NCBI GenBank assembly: GCA_027485675.1
Contig: JAIXQP010000041.1
Span: forward strand, 248,001 to 312,000
From: Terriglobales bacterium
Lineage (GTDB): Bacteria; Acidobacteriota; Terriglobia; Bryobacterales; Bryobacteraceae
Direction of reading: 5' to 3'
DNA length: 64,000 nucleotides
Shown: one piece after another, positions 27,201 to 35,884 of the stretch
Numbering within the stretch: the stretch's first letter is position 1
How the letters are laid out: each line of letters opens with the position of its first letter
Position numbers and translations under genes: made by a program
The notes under the pieces: model-generated
What the model saw: only the letters and a program-made list of their open reading frames with translations
The model's database searches: none
What the model was told of the DNA's origin: nothing

Positions 27201-27824
27201 CCGGGTAGACAAAACGAGCTGTAAGCCTGGCGGGGCGCTGATCACCTGCGTTTCGCGGGATGGTTCGGGAGCAGGCCTCGTTACCTCTTTCGAACTTCGC
27301 GAGAGCAAAGCGATCTGGGAGCGGCGCGTGATCTCAACCTGCCCACGGTCCGGCCGCGCCCACATCGAGATGATCCCGTTCGGCTCGCGGTCTCGCGTCG
27401 GGGTATCGATTCCTTCGATCCGGAAATTGGCCAAGCTGCCGAAGCGGTCCCGGACCAGCCGGAAGATACAGCCGCTCGCCGAGCCCGCCCAGATGGCGCG
27501 GTCCGGCCCCAAAGTGAGGTGGGACAGGGTGCTTGCACTGCAACTGCCCGTACCGTTGATCCGGTATGAATCACCCAGCCGGAAGACCTCGGACTGTTTC
27601 CCGTCGAATCGAACGATCCCGTGGTTGGAGGCCAGCCAGACGTACCCATCCCCGGGCGCGAGAATGGACGCGAAGGTTTCCTCGGGGAGCCCGCTCTCGG
27701 CGCCCCAATGGCGAACCGAGAGATTGGCGAGGCGTTCGTTAGCAGGAATCGCCTCCACCATGCCCGGGACTGACAGCAATAGACAAGCCAGCGAGAAGAC
27801 TCGCACGAGCTTAGTATCGGCCAA
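24189..27824 (-). CDS. Hybrid two-component histidine kinase with beta-propeller sensor
   Basis: 1211 residues. Signal or anchor segment at the N-terminus, then a periplasmic Reg_prop-type two-propeller sensor of about 700 residues (blades such as YVWLASNHGIVRFDG, SIWVGTASGLLRW, KIWGSLRSSGLVQI), then a Y_Y_Y-type domain (LPPGDYEFALQTSSESGKWNG). One membrane helix (WVRLLAVLLLGAGFGTWAW) leads to a coiled coil, HisKA with His843 (ATMSHEIRTPMNGVLG), HATPase (LLNLIGNAVKF, DTGLGI, YGGSGLGLSIV) and a receiver with Asp1130 (IVLMDCQMPELDGYE). No DNA-binding or Hpt domain is present, so a separate partner is required. Such sensors often respond to oligosaccharides. Confidence 0.94.
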   Translation of the reverse strand: MADTKLVRVFSLACLLLSVPGMVEAIPANERLANLSVRHWGAESGLPEETFASILAPGDGYVWLASNHGIVRFDGKQSEVFRLGDSYRINGTGSCSASTLSHLTLGPDRAIWAGSASGCIFRLVRDRFGSLANFRIEGIDTPTRDREPNGIISMWARPDRGQVEITRRSQIALLSRSSKEVTRPAPEPSRETQVISAPPGLQLVLSTRDANGKLWSVMSDRRLYSTDEAGRTWEFASNIDGSPRRIVASRDGSIWVGTASGLLRWRNRHMESWGVAQGLPQPEVSALREDAAGCLWMGFAQAVGRTCGGVIESIPVGVDEEEILSTLEEDPQGNLWAAGRWGNLYRISPRLFRIFTRREGLQESHLTGVAVDREGKIWGSLRSSGLVQIVDGRVGATITDPAVLQVQTLLPHPERGVIAAGTQGLFAVDERGVRPFPLQSPVPPMALPAMHYERPGQLLLSGIGANYRLHQPPAGGGWKVEPLAGPTRMRQWTAGRDGRIWGLAQYQGLHWLDGNRYRRAENAAADRARAWYSITSDPDELLWIGTTDGLELYSTRKERFLTAVPLLAGDQVFHISLDGFGKIWCATRQGLVRFSRSEALGVVEDVAEGRARELLVERFGEAHALPTTNFGLVTSATGATDALGRIWFPGLLGLVSVNPADFERTPRPPAALLLQVISDGQPKDLNQELRVAPRSRTLEFVFQTLRLDPLGGEFCRLQLRGFDADWVPCRARRAAQYSSLPPGDYEFALQTSSESGKWNGEILRVPITIESAYSERGWVRLLAVLLLGAGFGTWAWRRHRVSQERTRLLEAKVEERTQKLEAAMQAAQAASRAKSEFLATMSHEIRTPMNGVLGAVQLLDSSPLDQEQQKLVSVIRQSGEDLVGIVDDILSLSKVEAGKLTLEKAEVVTRNLGESLVALFRPKAEAKGVALRLLVDDAVPERILSDPQRLRQILLNLIGNAVKFTEHGEVVLRIESNREAGTLSFSVQDTGLGIASSNIPTLFDPFVQADSSTTRRYGGSGLGLSIVRRFVEAMNGSIAVESEPGRGSTFRVQIPLEIASAPPESADSEPPTAPALVSGLRVMIAEDNSVNQLLFRKMLIRLGCEVRVANDGRQALEILRAEPIDIVLMDCQMPELDGYETTREIRSWKGHFAQLPVIALTASAMEEDRQRCFAAGMNDFLSKPLILAHLEAALSRWSVTTATPDPQSYPR

Positions 27825-27850
27825 TCGACCGCGACCAACAGCGTGATGTA

Positions 27851-30577
27851 CTACGGCAGAATATTTCCATTGGCATCCATCATCTTCACCTCACCGAACC
27901 CCAACTCCCGCAGCCCTTTTTCGACCTGCGCTTTGTCGCCGACCACGACGTAGACCATCTTATCGGGACGGAGTACGATCTCCGCCGCCGCGCTGATGTC
28001 CTTCCTCGCCAGAGCATTGATGCGCTGGGCATAGGTGGTGAAGTAATCCTCCGGTAACCCATAACGGGTGATTTCGGCGAGATCGTTGAGGACCGCGCCT
28101 TTGGTCTCTCGATCGCCGGCGAGGGCGAGCGTCAGATTCAACTTGCTCTTGGCGATCTCTTCGTCCGTGACTGGCTTATCCTTGATGATCGCGCGCAACT
28201 CTTTGTCGATCTCCTGGAGCGACTCCTTGGTCTTGTCGCTCTGCACCGGGGCGTAGGCCAGGAACGTCCGTTGCCCCTTGGCGCCAATCAGCAGGGTTTG
28301 GGCGCCGTAGGCCCAGTGCTTGTCCTCGCGGAGATTCATGTTCAAGCGCGAGGTGAACGCGCCGCCGAGGATGGTGTTCATCACGTCGATGGCCTCTTCG
28401 TTCGGGTTGGCGCGCGGGGGGGCGATGTGGCCGGCGAGAATCATGCTCTGCACGGCGCCGGGCTTATCGATGAGATAGATCGTGGTCTTGGCGAGTTGCG
28501 AGACCGTGGCCAGGTTTTTCTTCGGCACCGGGGCGCTTTTCCAGGAGGCGAAGAGCTTTTCGAGCTTGGGTTGGATCTCGGCCAGCGTCGTATCGCCGAC
28601 GATGAGCAGCGTGGCGTTGTTCGGCTTTACCCAGGTGTTGACGAACTGTTCGAGGGTGGCGCGGGTCATGGCCTGGACGCTCTCTTCGGTGCCGCTGCCG
28701 GTGAGCGGGTTGCCATAGGCGTGATCCTTGCCATAGAGCAGGGCGGGAAGCACGCGCTGGGCGAGGGCCACCGGCTGCACCTTCTCCCGTTGGATGGCGG
28801 CGATCTGTTGGGCCTGCAAGCGCTTGAAGTCCGCTTCGGGGAACACCGGGTTCAGGACGACGTCGGCGAACAGATCGAGCGAGGCGTCCAGGTTCATCTT
28901 GAGGGCGGACAGGGCGACGGTGGAGGCGTCGAGACTGGAGCCCGCGTTCAGGGCCGCGCCGAGGTTGGCGGTCTCCTCGCTGATGGCGAGGGAGTTGCGC
29001 CGCTTGGTGCCTTCGAGCAGCATCCGCATGGCCATGCCGCTGGTTCCGGGCAGGCCGCCTTTGTCGGCCGCGTAGCCGGCATCAATCTGGAGATTGAAGT
29101 TCACGACCGGTGTGTCGTGCCGTTCGGCGAGGACGAGCTTCAAGCCATTCGACAGGGTCGCCTTCTGCAGGGCGGGCATGCGGAGGGGCGGGGTGGGGCC
29201 GGGCTGGGGGAGCTGCTTCCTGTCAACATCCTTCGTGAGGTCTTTGTACTGCGGGACGGGATGGATTTCGAGAATGTAGGCGCCGCTGCCGGCGTACTGG
29301 TTGAGGGCGGTCCGCACATCGGCCGGGGTGGCTTCGTTCGTCCAGCGGAGGGAGTTTTCATAGCAGGCTCCGTTGCCGGTGTAGACCTCGCAAGTGGCGA
29401 GGACATCGGACTTCCCGCCGAAGCCGCCAATGCGCTCGGCGCCCCGGAGAAAGCCGGCCAGCCCTTGCGTCTTCGCGCGGGCTAATTCGTCGGCCGTGGG
29501 GCCATCTTTGAGGAATCGGGAGAACTCTTCGTCAATCGCCTTTTCCACGTCGGCCAGGCTGCCGCCGGGTTTGACGGTGGCTTCGATCGTAAACATGCCG
29601 GCGATTTCGAGCGACTCATTCTGGACAGAAACATTCGTCGCGATTTGATCCTGGTAGACGAGGCGGCGGTACAACCGGGAGGTTTTTCCGCTGCCGAGGA
29701 CGGCCGCGGCGAGGTCGAGCAGTTCGACGTCCCGGTTGCCCACGCCGGGCGAGGCCCACACCTTGTAGATACGGGCCTGAGGAACCCGGTCCTGCGCCGT
29801 TTCGCGGATCGTCTCCGTCCGGCGAGGGACCCAATGCTGCGTGCGCGCGACGGGCGGGCCAGGCGGAATCCAGCCGAAGTACTTTTCCACCTTCTCCTTG
29901 GCGGTCTTGGCGTCGATGTCGCCGGCGAGGACGACGACCGCATTGGCGGCGCCGTAGTATTTCTGGAACCACTCTTTCACGTCAGTAAGGGAGGCCGCTT
30001 TCAGATCCTCCATCGAGCCGATGGGGCTCCAGGAGTAGGGATGGCCCGGGGGGAAGACGCCCTTGAGAATCAGCTCTTCGGCGATTGAGTAGGGCTGGTT
30101 TTCCCCTTGCCGTTTCTCGTTCATCACGACGCCGCGCTGCTCATCGAGTTTGGCCTGGTCGACGACGCCGAGCAGGTGGCCCATGCGGTCGCTTTCGAGG
30201 AAGAGGAGTTGGTCGAGGGCGGGGGTGGGGACGTTCTGGAAGTAGTTGGTGCGGTCGAAGTAGGTGGTGCCGTTGAGATCGGTGGCGCCGATGCGCTCCA
30301 TGGCCTGGAAGTAGTCCTGGTTGTAGTTTTCGCTGCCGTTGAACATCAAATGTTCAAACAGGTGGGCGAAACCGGTGCGGCCGGGCTTCTCGTTCTTGGA
30401 TCCGACGTGATACCAGACGTTGACCGCGACGATGGGCGTCTTGCGGTCTTCGTGCATCAGAAGAGTCAGTCCGTTTTTCAGGACAAACTTTTCATAAGGA
30501 ATCTTAATCTCAATCTTGCCCGCTGACTGAGCGAAGGTGGCCGCCGCCAGCAAGGCGCCAAGCACGAGGGTTCTCAT
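27851..30577 (-). CDS. M16 family zinc peptidase, tandem domain, secreted
   Basis: 908 residues with signal peptide MRTLVLGALLAAATFAQSAG. The inverted zinc motif H72LFEH76 (FAHLFEHLMFNGSENY) and the downstream Glu in LDEQRGVVMNEKRQ mark an active N-terminal M16 domain. The second half (LSNGLKLVLAERHDTPVVNFNLQIDAGYAAD) is an M16 domain without HxxEH, as expected for the inactive partner of two-domain enzymes. It probably degrades peptides in the periplasm. It sits 26 bases upstream of... the kinase gene on the same strand and may be transcribed with it. Confidence 0.93.
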   Translation of the reverse strand: MRTLVLGALLAAATFAQSAGKIEIKIPYEKFVLKNGLTLLMHEDRKTPIVAVNVWYHVGSKNEKPGRTGFAHLFEHLMFNGSENYNQDYFQAMERIGATDLNGTTYFDRTNYFQNVPTPALDQLLFLESDRMGHLLGVVDQAKLDEQRGVVMNEKRQGENQPYSIAEELILKGVFPPGHPYSWSPIGSMEDLKAASLTDVKEWFQKYYGAANAVVVLAGDIDAKTAKEKVEKYFGWIPPGPPVARTQHWVPRRTETIRETAQDRVPQARIYKVWASPGVGNRDVELLDLAAAVLGSGKTSRLYRRLVYQDQIATNVSVQNESLEIAGMFTIEATVKPGGSLADVEKAIDEEFSRFLKDGPTADELARAKTQGLAGFLRGAERIGGFGGKSDVLATCEVYTGNGACYENSLRWTNEATPADVRTALNQYAGSGAYILEIHPVPQYKDLTKDVDRKQLPQPGPTPPLRMPALQKATLSNGLKLVLAERHDTPVVNFNLQIDAGYAADKGGLPGTSGMAMRMLLEGTKRRNSLAISEETANLGAALNAGSSLDASTVALSALKMNLDASLDLFADVVLNPVFPEADFKRLQAQQIAAIQREKVQPVALAQRVLPALLYGKDHAYGNPLTGSGTEESVQAMTRATLEQFVNTWVKPNNATLLIVGDTTLAEIQPKLEKLFASWKSAPVPKKNLATVSQLAKTTIYLIDKPGAVQSMILAGHIAPPRANPNEEAIDVMNTILGGAFTSRLNMNLREDKHWAYGAQTLLIGAKGQRTFLAYAPVQSDKTKESLQEIDKELRAIIKDKPVTDEEIAKSKLNLTLALAGDRETKGAVLNDLAEITRYGLPEDYFTTYAQRINALARKDISAAAEIVLRPDKMVYVVVGDKAQVEKGLRELGFGEVKMMDANGNILP

Positions 30578-30612
30578 ACCCCTTTTGTAGCATGATAGTT
30601 TCGATTAAAGGC

Positions 30613-31725
30613 TTAAAGGCGAATAATCCACTGGCGGCGGTAGAGGAACGAGGCCACCAGGTAGAGCCCTAGGGCGTGGGCGAGGCCGAAGCAAAGCGAG
30701 GCGAATTCGGGGGAGCCGAGCGGCACGAACAGCGCATCGTAGACCGGCTTACGCCAGCCGGTGAGGCCCCAGAGGCGGGCGATGAGGCCGCTGAGAACGT
30801 AGACGACGATGGCGTTCGAGCCATAGTGGACGAAGGGTGTAGCCCAGCGTTTCCAGCCCTGACCGTCGATGAACCAGTAGCAGGCCCCCAGCCCGAGTTG
30901 GGCCAGGCCTGCGGTGAACACGGCGAACGATACGGTCCAGATTTTCTTATTAATGGGCATGATGAGCCCGAGGAGATAGCCGGCGACAGTGAGGGCGACG
31001 CCGGTGGCGAGGAGCCAGGCGGCTTTTTCGGCGAGTTCCCGGCGGCTGCGGAGGAGGTGGCCGGCGAGGGCGCCGAACAGGAGGGTGGCGATGGCGGGGA
31101 GGGTGCTGACGACGCCTTCCGGGTCCCAGACCTTGGTCGCGCGGTAGAGGTGGCCGGGGAGGAGCATCCAGTCGATGTATTGGGAGAAGTTGCCGATGGG
31201 TTCGAGCACACCGGGTCCGTAGCCGGGGACGGGGTAGAGGGTCATGAGCATCCAATAGACGCTGCAGACGCCGACGATCACCGCGGCCTGGCCACGCCAG
31301 GTGGTGTAGAGAAAAACGAGCGCTCCGAGGAGGTAGCAGAGGGCGATGCGTTGGAGCACGCCGGGAATGCGGATGGTGGAGAGGTTGTAGTAGGGGAAGC
31401 CGGCGAGGAAGAGGCCGAGGCCGAAGATGAGGGCGCTGCGGCGGAGGGTGTGGCGGATGAGAACGGACTTATCGCCGCCCTCTTCGACGCGGCGGGCAAA
31501 CGAGAACGTCATGGCAACGCCGACGATCCAGAGGAAGAAGGGGAAGATGAGATCGGTGGGCGTCCAGCCGTGCCAATCGGCGTGGAGGAGGGGCGGGTAG
31601 GCCTGGGAGTAAGAGCCGAGATTATTGACCAGCATCATGGCGGCGATGGTGAGGCCGCGGAACGCATCGAGGGAGACGAGGCGTGGTTTTGTCGATAGAA
31701 TGTTGGCCAAGAAGGTATTATGCAT
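30613..31725 (-). CDS. NagX-like membrane acyltransferase (DUF5009/heparan-glucosaminide N-acetyltransferase-like)
   Basis: 370 residues from ATG 31725 (MHNTFLANILSTKPRLVSLDAFRG); the track start at 31827 adds 34 charged residues inside the divergent gene. RLVSLDAFRGLTIAAMMLVNN and WHGWTPTDLIFPFFLWIVGVAMTFSF are hallmarks of the family. About ten transmembrane segments follow, ending LGLYLVASFLYRRQWIIRL. Members transfer an acyl group across the membrane to an amino sugar, plausibly in wall or glycan recycling. No Shine-Dalgarno sequence is visible; the start codon shares ATGCAT with the divergent PSCyt gene. Confidence 0.85.
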   Translation of the reverse strand: MHNTFLANILSTKPRLVSLDAFRGLTIAAMMLVNNLGSYSQAYPPLLHADWHGWTPTDLIFPFFLWIVGVAMTFSFARRVEEGGDKSVLIRHTLRRSALIFGLGLFLAGFPYYNLSTIRIPGVLQRIALCYLLGALVFLYTTWRGQAAVIVGVCSVYWMLMTLYPVPGYGPGVLEPIGNFSQYIDWMLLPGHLYRATKVWDPEGVVSTLPAIATLLFGALAGHLLRSRRELAEKAAWLLATGVALTVAGYLLGLIMPINKKIWTVSFAVFTAGLAQLGLGACYWFIDGQGWKRWATPFVHYGSNAIVVYVLSGLIARLWGLTGWRKPVYDALFVPLGSPEFASLCFGLAHALGLYLVASFLYRRQWIIRL

Positions 31726-34158
31726 CGTCTGGTTGCGGCTGCGGTCTTGTTGGTAATTCCGGGATATGGTCAGGGCCTGCCTGAGCAGGCGGCTAAGATT
31801 CTGGGGGCGAATTGTACGTCGTGTCACGGCGGGTCGCTGCGGGTTTCCGAGTTGGATCTGCGGACGCGGGACGCGATGGTGAAGGGCGGCACGCGGGGGG
31901 CGGCCCTGGTAGTCGGCAAGGCCGAAGAGAGCCGGCTGTACCGGTTCGCGGCGGGATTGGATCAGCCGCAGATGCCGCCGGGCAAGAAGCTATCGGACGC
32001 GGAGCTGGCGACGCTGAAAGCGTGGATTGACGCCGGAGCGGAGTTGACCGGAGCGCCGGTGGCGACGGGATCGCTGGCGGCGGCCGAGGAGCGGCCGATT
32101 ACCGAGAACGAACGGAAGTATTGGGCTTTCCAGAAGCCGGTGCGTCCGTCGGCTCCGGCGGGGAATGCGATCGATCATTTTCTGGCGCTGAAGTGGAAAG
32201 CGAAGGGCTTGACGCCGGCGCCGCGCGCCTCGAAGCAGGTGCTGGTGCGGCGGGCCTATCTGGACCTGATCGGGCTGCCGCCGACGCCGGCGCAGGTGGC
32301 GGCTTTTGTGAACGACACGCGGCCGGACGCCTGGCGGCGGCTGGTGGACGAACTCCTGGCTTCGCCGCATTACGGCGAGCGCTGGGCCCGGCATTGGCTC
32401 GATGTGGTGCGGTATGCCGATTCGGGCGGCTTTGAGTACGACCGCGACCGGAATAATGCCTACCGGTACCGGGATTATGTCGTAAAGGCGTTGAATAGCG
32501 ATAAGCCGTTTGACCGATTTCTGAAGGAACAACTCGCCGGCGATGAGCTGTATCCGAACGACCCGGAGGCTTGGGTGGCCACGGGCTTCCTGCGGCTGGG
32601 GCCGGAGAACAACGTCAAGAACGAGCAGACGCGTCTTGATGAGTTGGACGATTTGGTGGTGACGGCTTCGAACGGACTGCTGGGCATGACGGTGGGTTGC
32701 GCGCGGTGCCACAACCATAAGTTCGACGCGATTCCGCAGAAGGATTACTACCGGATGCAGGCCGTGTTCTTCCCGTTGAAGCCGATGGACCGGCCGCTCG
32801 TGGATCCTCCGGCGGAAGCGAAGTTCAAAGCCGAGACGAAGGCTGTTGAAGAACGGCAGAAGCCGCTGCGGGAGGAGTTGAAGGCCGTCGAGAAGCCGTT
32901 CCGCGACAAGATCATCGCCCGGCGGAAAGACACGATGCCGGACTACCTGCGGAAGGCGCTGGAGACTCCGGAGGCGCAGCGGACCGACGGGCAGAAGCTG
33001 AACGTGATTCAGTTTGAGAAGAGCGTCGAGAACATCTACGAAGACGATCTGGTGCGGGAGATGACGGCCGAGGCGGTGGCGGCGCGGAAGCGGCTGGTGG
33101 ACCAGATCGCGGCGCTCGACAAGACCAAGCCGGAGATGCCGACGGCGATGACGATTACCGAACCCGGCCGCGTGGCGCCGCCGTCGCACTTCCTGCACCG
33201 GGGGGGCGCGGGGGCGAAAGGCAGCGTGATGACGCCGGGGGTGCTTTCGGCGGCGGTGCGGGAGGACTGGCCGTTCCCGGAAGCTCCGGCCGATGCCAAG
33301 ACGAGCTACCGGCGGGCGGCGTTTGCCAACTGGGTGGCTTCGCCGGACAACCCGCTGGTGCCGCGCGTGTGGGTGAACCGGATGTGGCAGTTCCACTTTG
33401 GCGAAGGCATCGTGCGGACGCCATCGAACTTCGGCAAGATGGGCGACCGGCCGACGCATCCGGAGTTGCTGGACTGGCTGGCGACGGAGTTGATGGCCAA
33501 CAACTGGAGCGTGAAGCATATGCACCGGTTGATGATGAACTCGGCGGCATACCAGATGGCGAGCGACGATGCGGACGAGAACCGGAAGATTGATCCGGAG
33601 AATAAGCTGCTGTGGCGGATGCCGCGGCGGCGCCTGGAAGGTGAGGCGATTCGGGATTCGATCCTGGCGCTGGCGGGGACGCTGGACCAGACTGTTGGCG
33701 GGCCGGCGGTGCTGCCGTATATCGATCCGGCGCTGTTCCAGGCGTCGTCGAAGCGGACGTGGAACGGGAAGGCTGTGGATGATCCGTCGACGAACCGGCG
33801 GAGCTTGTACGTGTTTTCGAAACGCTCGATTCCGCTGCCGATGCTCGAGGTTTTTGATAAGCCGGACACGATTACGTCGTGCGCGCGGCGGAACCGGTCG
33901 ACGATTGCACCGCAGGCGTTGATCCTGATGAACAACGAGTTTGTGCAGTTGCAGGCCAAGGCCTTTGCCACGCGGCTGACGCGGGAGGCGCCGACGGCGG
34001 AGGCGCGGGTAGCGCGCGGGTATCAACTGGCGTTCGGGCGGGAGCCTTCCGCGCGGGAGGCGAAGCGGGCGGTGGAGTTTATCAATGGTGCGCCGACGGG
34101 GTTAGTGGACTTCTGCCACGCCCTATTCAATGTGAACGAGTTTGTGTATGTCCCATAA
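31720..34158 (+). CDS. Planctomycete-type cytochrome c / DUF1549 / DUF1553 protein
   Basis: 812 residues with signal peptide MHRLVAAAVLLVIPGYGQG. Residues about 25-105 are a PSCyt1 cytochrome c domain with a CTSCHGG haem site and QPQMPPGKKLSDAELATLKAWIDAG. DUF1549 (PSCyt2) follows (LVRRAYLDLIGLPPTPAQVAAFVND, LLASPHYGERWARHWLDVVRYADSGG), then a charged linker, then DUF1553 (PSD1: PRVWVNRMWQFHFGEGIVRTPSNFGKMG, RRRLEGEAIRDSILALAG). AAGAAGG precedes the ATG. These proteins pair with DUF1501 proteins, as here (11-base overlap), and are thought to act in periplasmic redox or glycan metabolism. Confidence 0.92.
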   Translation: MHRLVAAAVLLVIPGYGQGLPEQAAKILGANCTSCHGGSLRVSELDLRTRDAMVKGGTRGAALVVGKAEESRLYRFAAGLDQPQMPPGKKLSDAELATLKAWIDAGAELTGAPVATGSLAAAEERPITENERKYWAFQKPVRPSAPAGNAIDHFLALKWKAKGLTPAPRASKQVLVRRAYLDLIGLPPTPAQVAAFVNDTRPDAWRRLVDELLASPHYGERWARHWLDVVRYADSGGFEYDRDRNNAYRYRDYVVKALNSDKPFDRFLKEQLAGDELYPNDPEAWVATGFLRLGPENNVKNEQTRLDELDDLVVTASNGLLGMTVGCARCHNHKFDAIPQKDYYRMQAVFFPLKPMDRPLVDPPAEAKFKAETKAVEERQKPLREELKAVEKPFRDKIIARRKDTMPDYLRKALETPEAQRTDGQKLNVIQFEKSVENIYEDDLVREMTAEAVAARKRLVDQIAALDKTKPEMPTAMTITEPGRVAPPSHFLHRGGAGAKGSVMTPGVLSAAVREDWPFPEAPADAKTSYRRAAFANWVASPDNPLVPRVWVNRMWQFHFGEGIVRTPSNFGKMGDRPTHPELLDWLATELMANNWSVKHMHRLMMNSAAYQMASDDADENRKIDPENKLLWRMPRRRLEGEAIRDSILALAGTLDQTVGGPAVLPYIDPALFQASSKRTWNGKAVDDPSTNRRSLYVFSKRSIPLPMLEVFDKPDTITSCARRNRSTIAPQALILMNNEFVQLQAKAFATRLTREAPTAEARVARGYQLAFGREPSAREAKRAVEFINGAPTGLVDFCHALFNVNEFVYVP

Positions 34159-35521
34159 GCGTTTGTGGTCTCGCCGTGAGTTATTGATGGCCGCCGGCGG
34201 CGGCATTCCGGGGTTGGCGCTGGCTAACATGCTGGCGCCGAAGCAGCCGCATTTCCCCGCCAAGGCGAAGGCCGTGATCTCGATCTTCTGCTACGGCGGC
34301 GTGAGCCACATGGACACGTTCGACCCGAAGCCGATGCTGAAGCAGCGCGCCGGGGAGACGATTCCCGGGAAGAAAGTGGTGCCGTCGCAGGGCAACCCGG
34401 GCGGACTGATGCCGGCGTTGTGGGAGTTCAAGAAGTATGGGCAGTCGGGGATGGAGGTTTCGAGCCTGTTCCCGCATGTGGCGCAGAAGGTGGATGAGAT
34501 TGCGTTTATCCGCTCGATGCACTGCACCTCGAACGACCATGGTCCGGCGTTGTTCCAGATGAACACCGGGTTCATTCAGGCGGGGTATCCGTCGATGGGA
34601 AGCTGGCTGACGTACGGGCTGGGGACGGAGAATCAGAACCTGCCTGGGTTTGTGGTGTTCACGGATCCGCGGGGCGGCCCGATTGGCGGGGCGCCGAACT
34701 GGGGGAACGGCTTCATGCCGGCGGCTTACCAGGGGACGCCGTTCCGGCCGACGGGGAATCCGATTGTGGATTTGCGGCCGCCGAAGGATATGACGGATCA
34801 GCGGCAGCGGCGGTGGTTAGATTTCGTCGCGAAGATGAATCAGGACCATATCGAGAAGAACCCGTTTGATACGGAGTTGAGCGCGCGGATTGAGTCCTAC
34901 GAGTTGGCCTACCGGATGCAGACGAGCGCGACGGAGGCGGTGGATGTCGAGATTGAGTCGGCGGCGACGAAGAAGCTATATGGGTTAGATGAGGAGCGGA
35001 CGTCGTATTTCGGCCGGCAGGCGCTGATGGCGCGGCGGTTGGTGGAGCGGGGGGTGCGGTTTGTGCAGCTGTACTCCGGGGGCGGAAACTTTGGGGACAG
35101 CTGGGATGCGCACTGGGACTTGAAAGAGAACCACGACCAGCACTGCGGGGAGACGGATAAACCGATTGCGGGTCTGCTGACGGATCTGAAGTCGCGGGGG
35201 TTGCTCGATTCAACGTTGATCATCTGGCACGGAGAGTTTGGGCGGTTGCCGATTTCGCAGCGGATGAGCGGGCGGGATCATAACCCTTATGGATTCACGG
35301 TGTGGCTGGCGGGCGGTGGGATTAAGGGCGGGACGTGCGTGGGGGCGACGGATGAGTTCGGGCTGGAGGCGGTGGAGGATCGGAAGTCGGTGAACGATCT
35401 CCATGCGACGATGCTGCACTTGCTGGGGTTTGATCATACGCGGCTGACGTATCCGCACAATGGGCGGAATATGCGGTTGACGGATGTGGAGGGCGAGGTG
35501 ATTAAGAAGATCGTGGCGTAA
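34148..35521 (+). CDS. DUF1501 family protein, Tat-exported
   Basis: 457 residues from ATG 34148; the track uses a TTG two codons upstream. The N-terminus KRLWSRRELLMAAGGGIPGLALANML is a twin-arginine signal typical of DUF1501. Core motifs are FCYGGVSHMDTFDPKPML, STLIIWHGEFGRLP and GRDHNPYGFTVWLAGGGIKGG, an alkaline-phosphatase/sulfatase-like fold without the formylglycine Cys. Function unknown. It overlaps the upstream PSCyt gene by 11 bases, so the pair is surely one operon and probably one periplasmic complex. Confidence 0.92.
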   Translation: MSHKRLWSRRELLMAAGGGIPGLALANMLAPKQPHFPAKAKAVISIFCYGGVSHMDTFDPKPMLKQRAGETIPGKKVVPSQGNPGGLMPALWEFKKYGQSGMEVSSLFPHVAQKVDEIAFIRSMHCTSNDHGPALFQMNTGFIQAGYPSMGSWLTYGLGTENQNLPGFVVFTDPRGGPIGGAPNWGNGFMPAAYQGTPFRPTGNPIVDLRPPKDMTDQRQRRWLDFVAKMNQDHIEKNPFDTELSARIESYELAYRMQTSATEAVDVEIESAATKKLYGLDEERTSYFGRQALMARRLVERGVRFVQLYSGGGNFGDSWDAHWDLKENHDQHCGETDKPIAGLLTDLKSRGLLDSTLIIWHGEFGRLPISQRMSGRDHNPYGFTVWLAGGGIKGGTCVGATDEFGLEAVEDRKSVNDLHATMLHLLGFDHTRLTYPHNGRNMRLTDVEGEVIKKIVA

Positions 35522-35563
35522 TCGTTGGTTGCGGAAACCGCGGAAGCGGGGGAGAATGCGGAT

Positions 35564-35884
35564 ATGTCAGCCTTGGTCGAGACAATTCCGCTGGAGATCG
35601 ATGCTCATGGCAGATATCGAGTCTCGGGTACTCGCATCCTCCTCGAAGTGGTCCTAAACGCCTATCGACAAGGGAAGTCCGCGGAGCAGATTGTCGAGGA
35701 CTTTCCGCGGCTGACATCGGCAACGGTTTATCTTGTCCTAGGCTATTGCCTCAGTCATCCCGATGAGGTCGCGGCCTATCTAGCTCGGATAGACCACGAG
35801 GATGCTGAGCTGTTGGCCGCCCATCCAGAATGGCAACCAGTGGGGCTCCGAGCGAAGTTGGAGGCTCGGCGAGCCAAGGTTTGA
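35564..35884 (+). CDS. DUF433 protein, likely antitoxin
   Basis: 106 residues from ATG 35564 (MSALVETIPLEIDAHGRYRVSGTRILLEVVLNAYRQGKSAEQIVEDFPRLTSATVYLVLGYCLSH). The track start at 35525 lies in the intergenic region. GGGGGAG lies upstream. This is the DUF433 VapB-like fold: a swapped-hairpin or winged-helix DNA-binding unit that recognises its own operator. Its stop overlaps the next gene's start (TTGA), typical of antitoxin-toxin coupling. Autorepression is presumed. Confidence 0.85.
   Translation: MSALVETIPLEIDAHGRYRVSGTRILLEVVLNAYRQGKSAEQIVEDFPRLTSATVYLVLGYCLSHPDEVAAYLARIDHEDAELLAAHPEWQPVGLRAKLEARRAKV

Noticed and set aside
18592-28500. Chromosomal replication origin at the skew switch
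   Set aside because: No AT-rich intergenic region, DnaA-box cluster or dnaA/dnaN/gyrB gene was found here, so only the skew change is reported.
31990-34026. 678-residue minus-strand ORF
   Set aside because: Shadow of the PSCyt/DUF1553 gene; Arg-rich nonsense composition.
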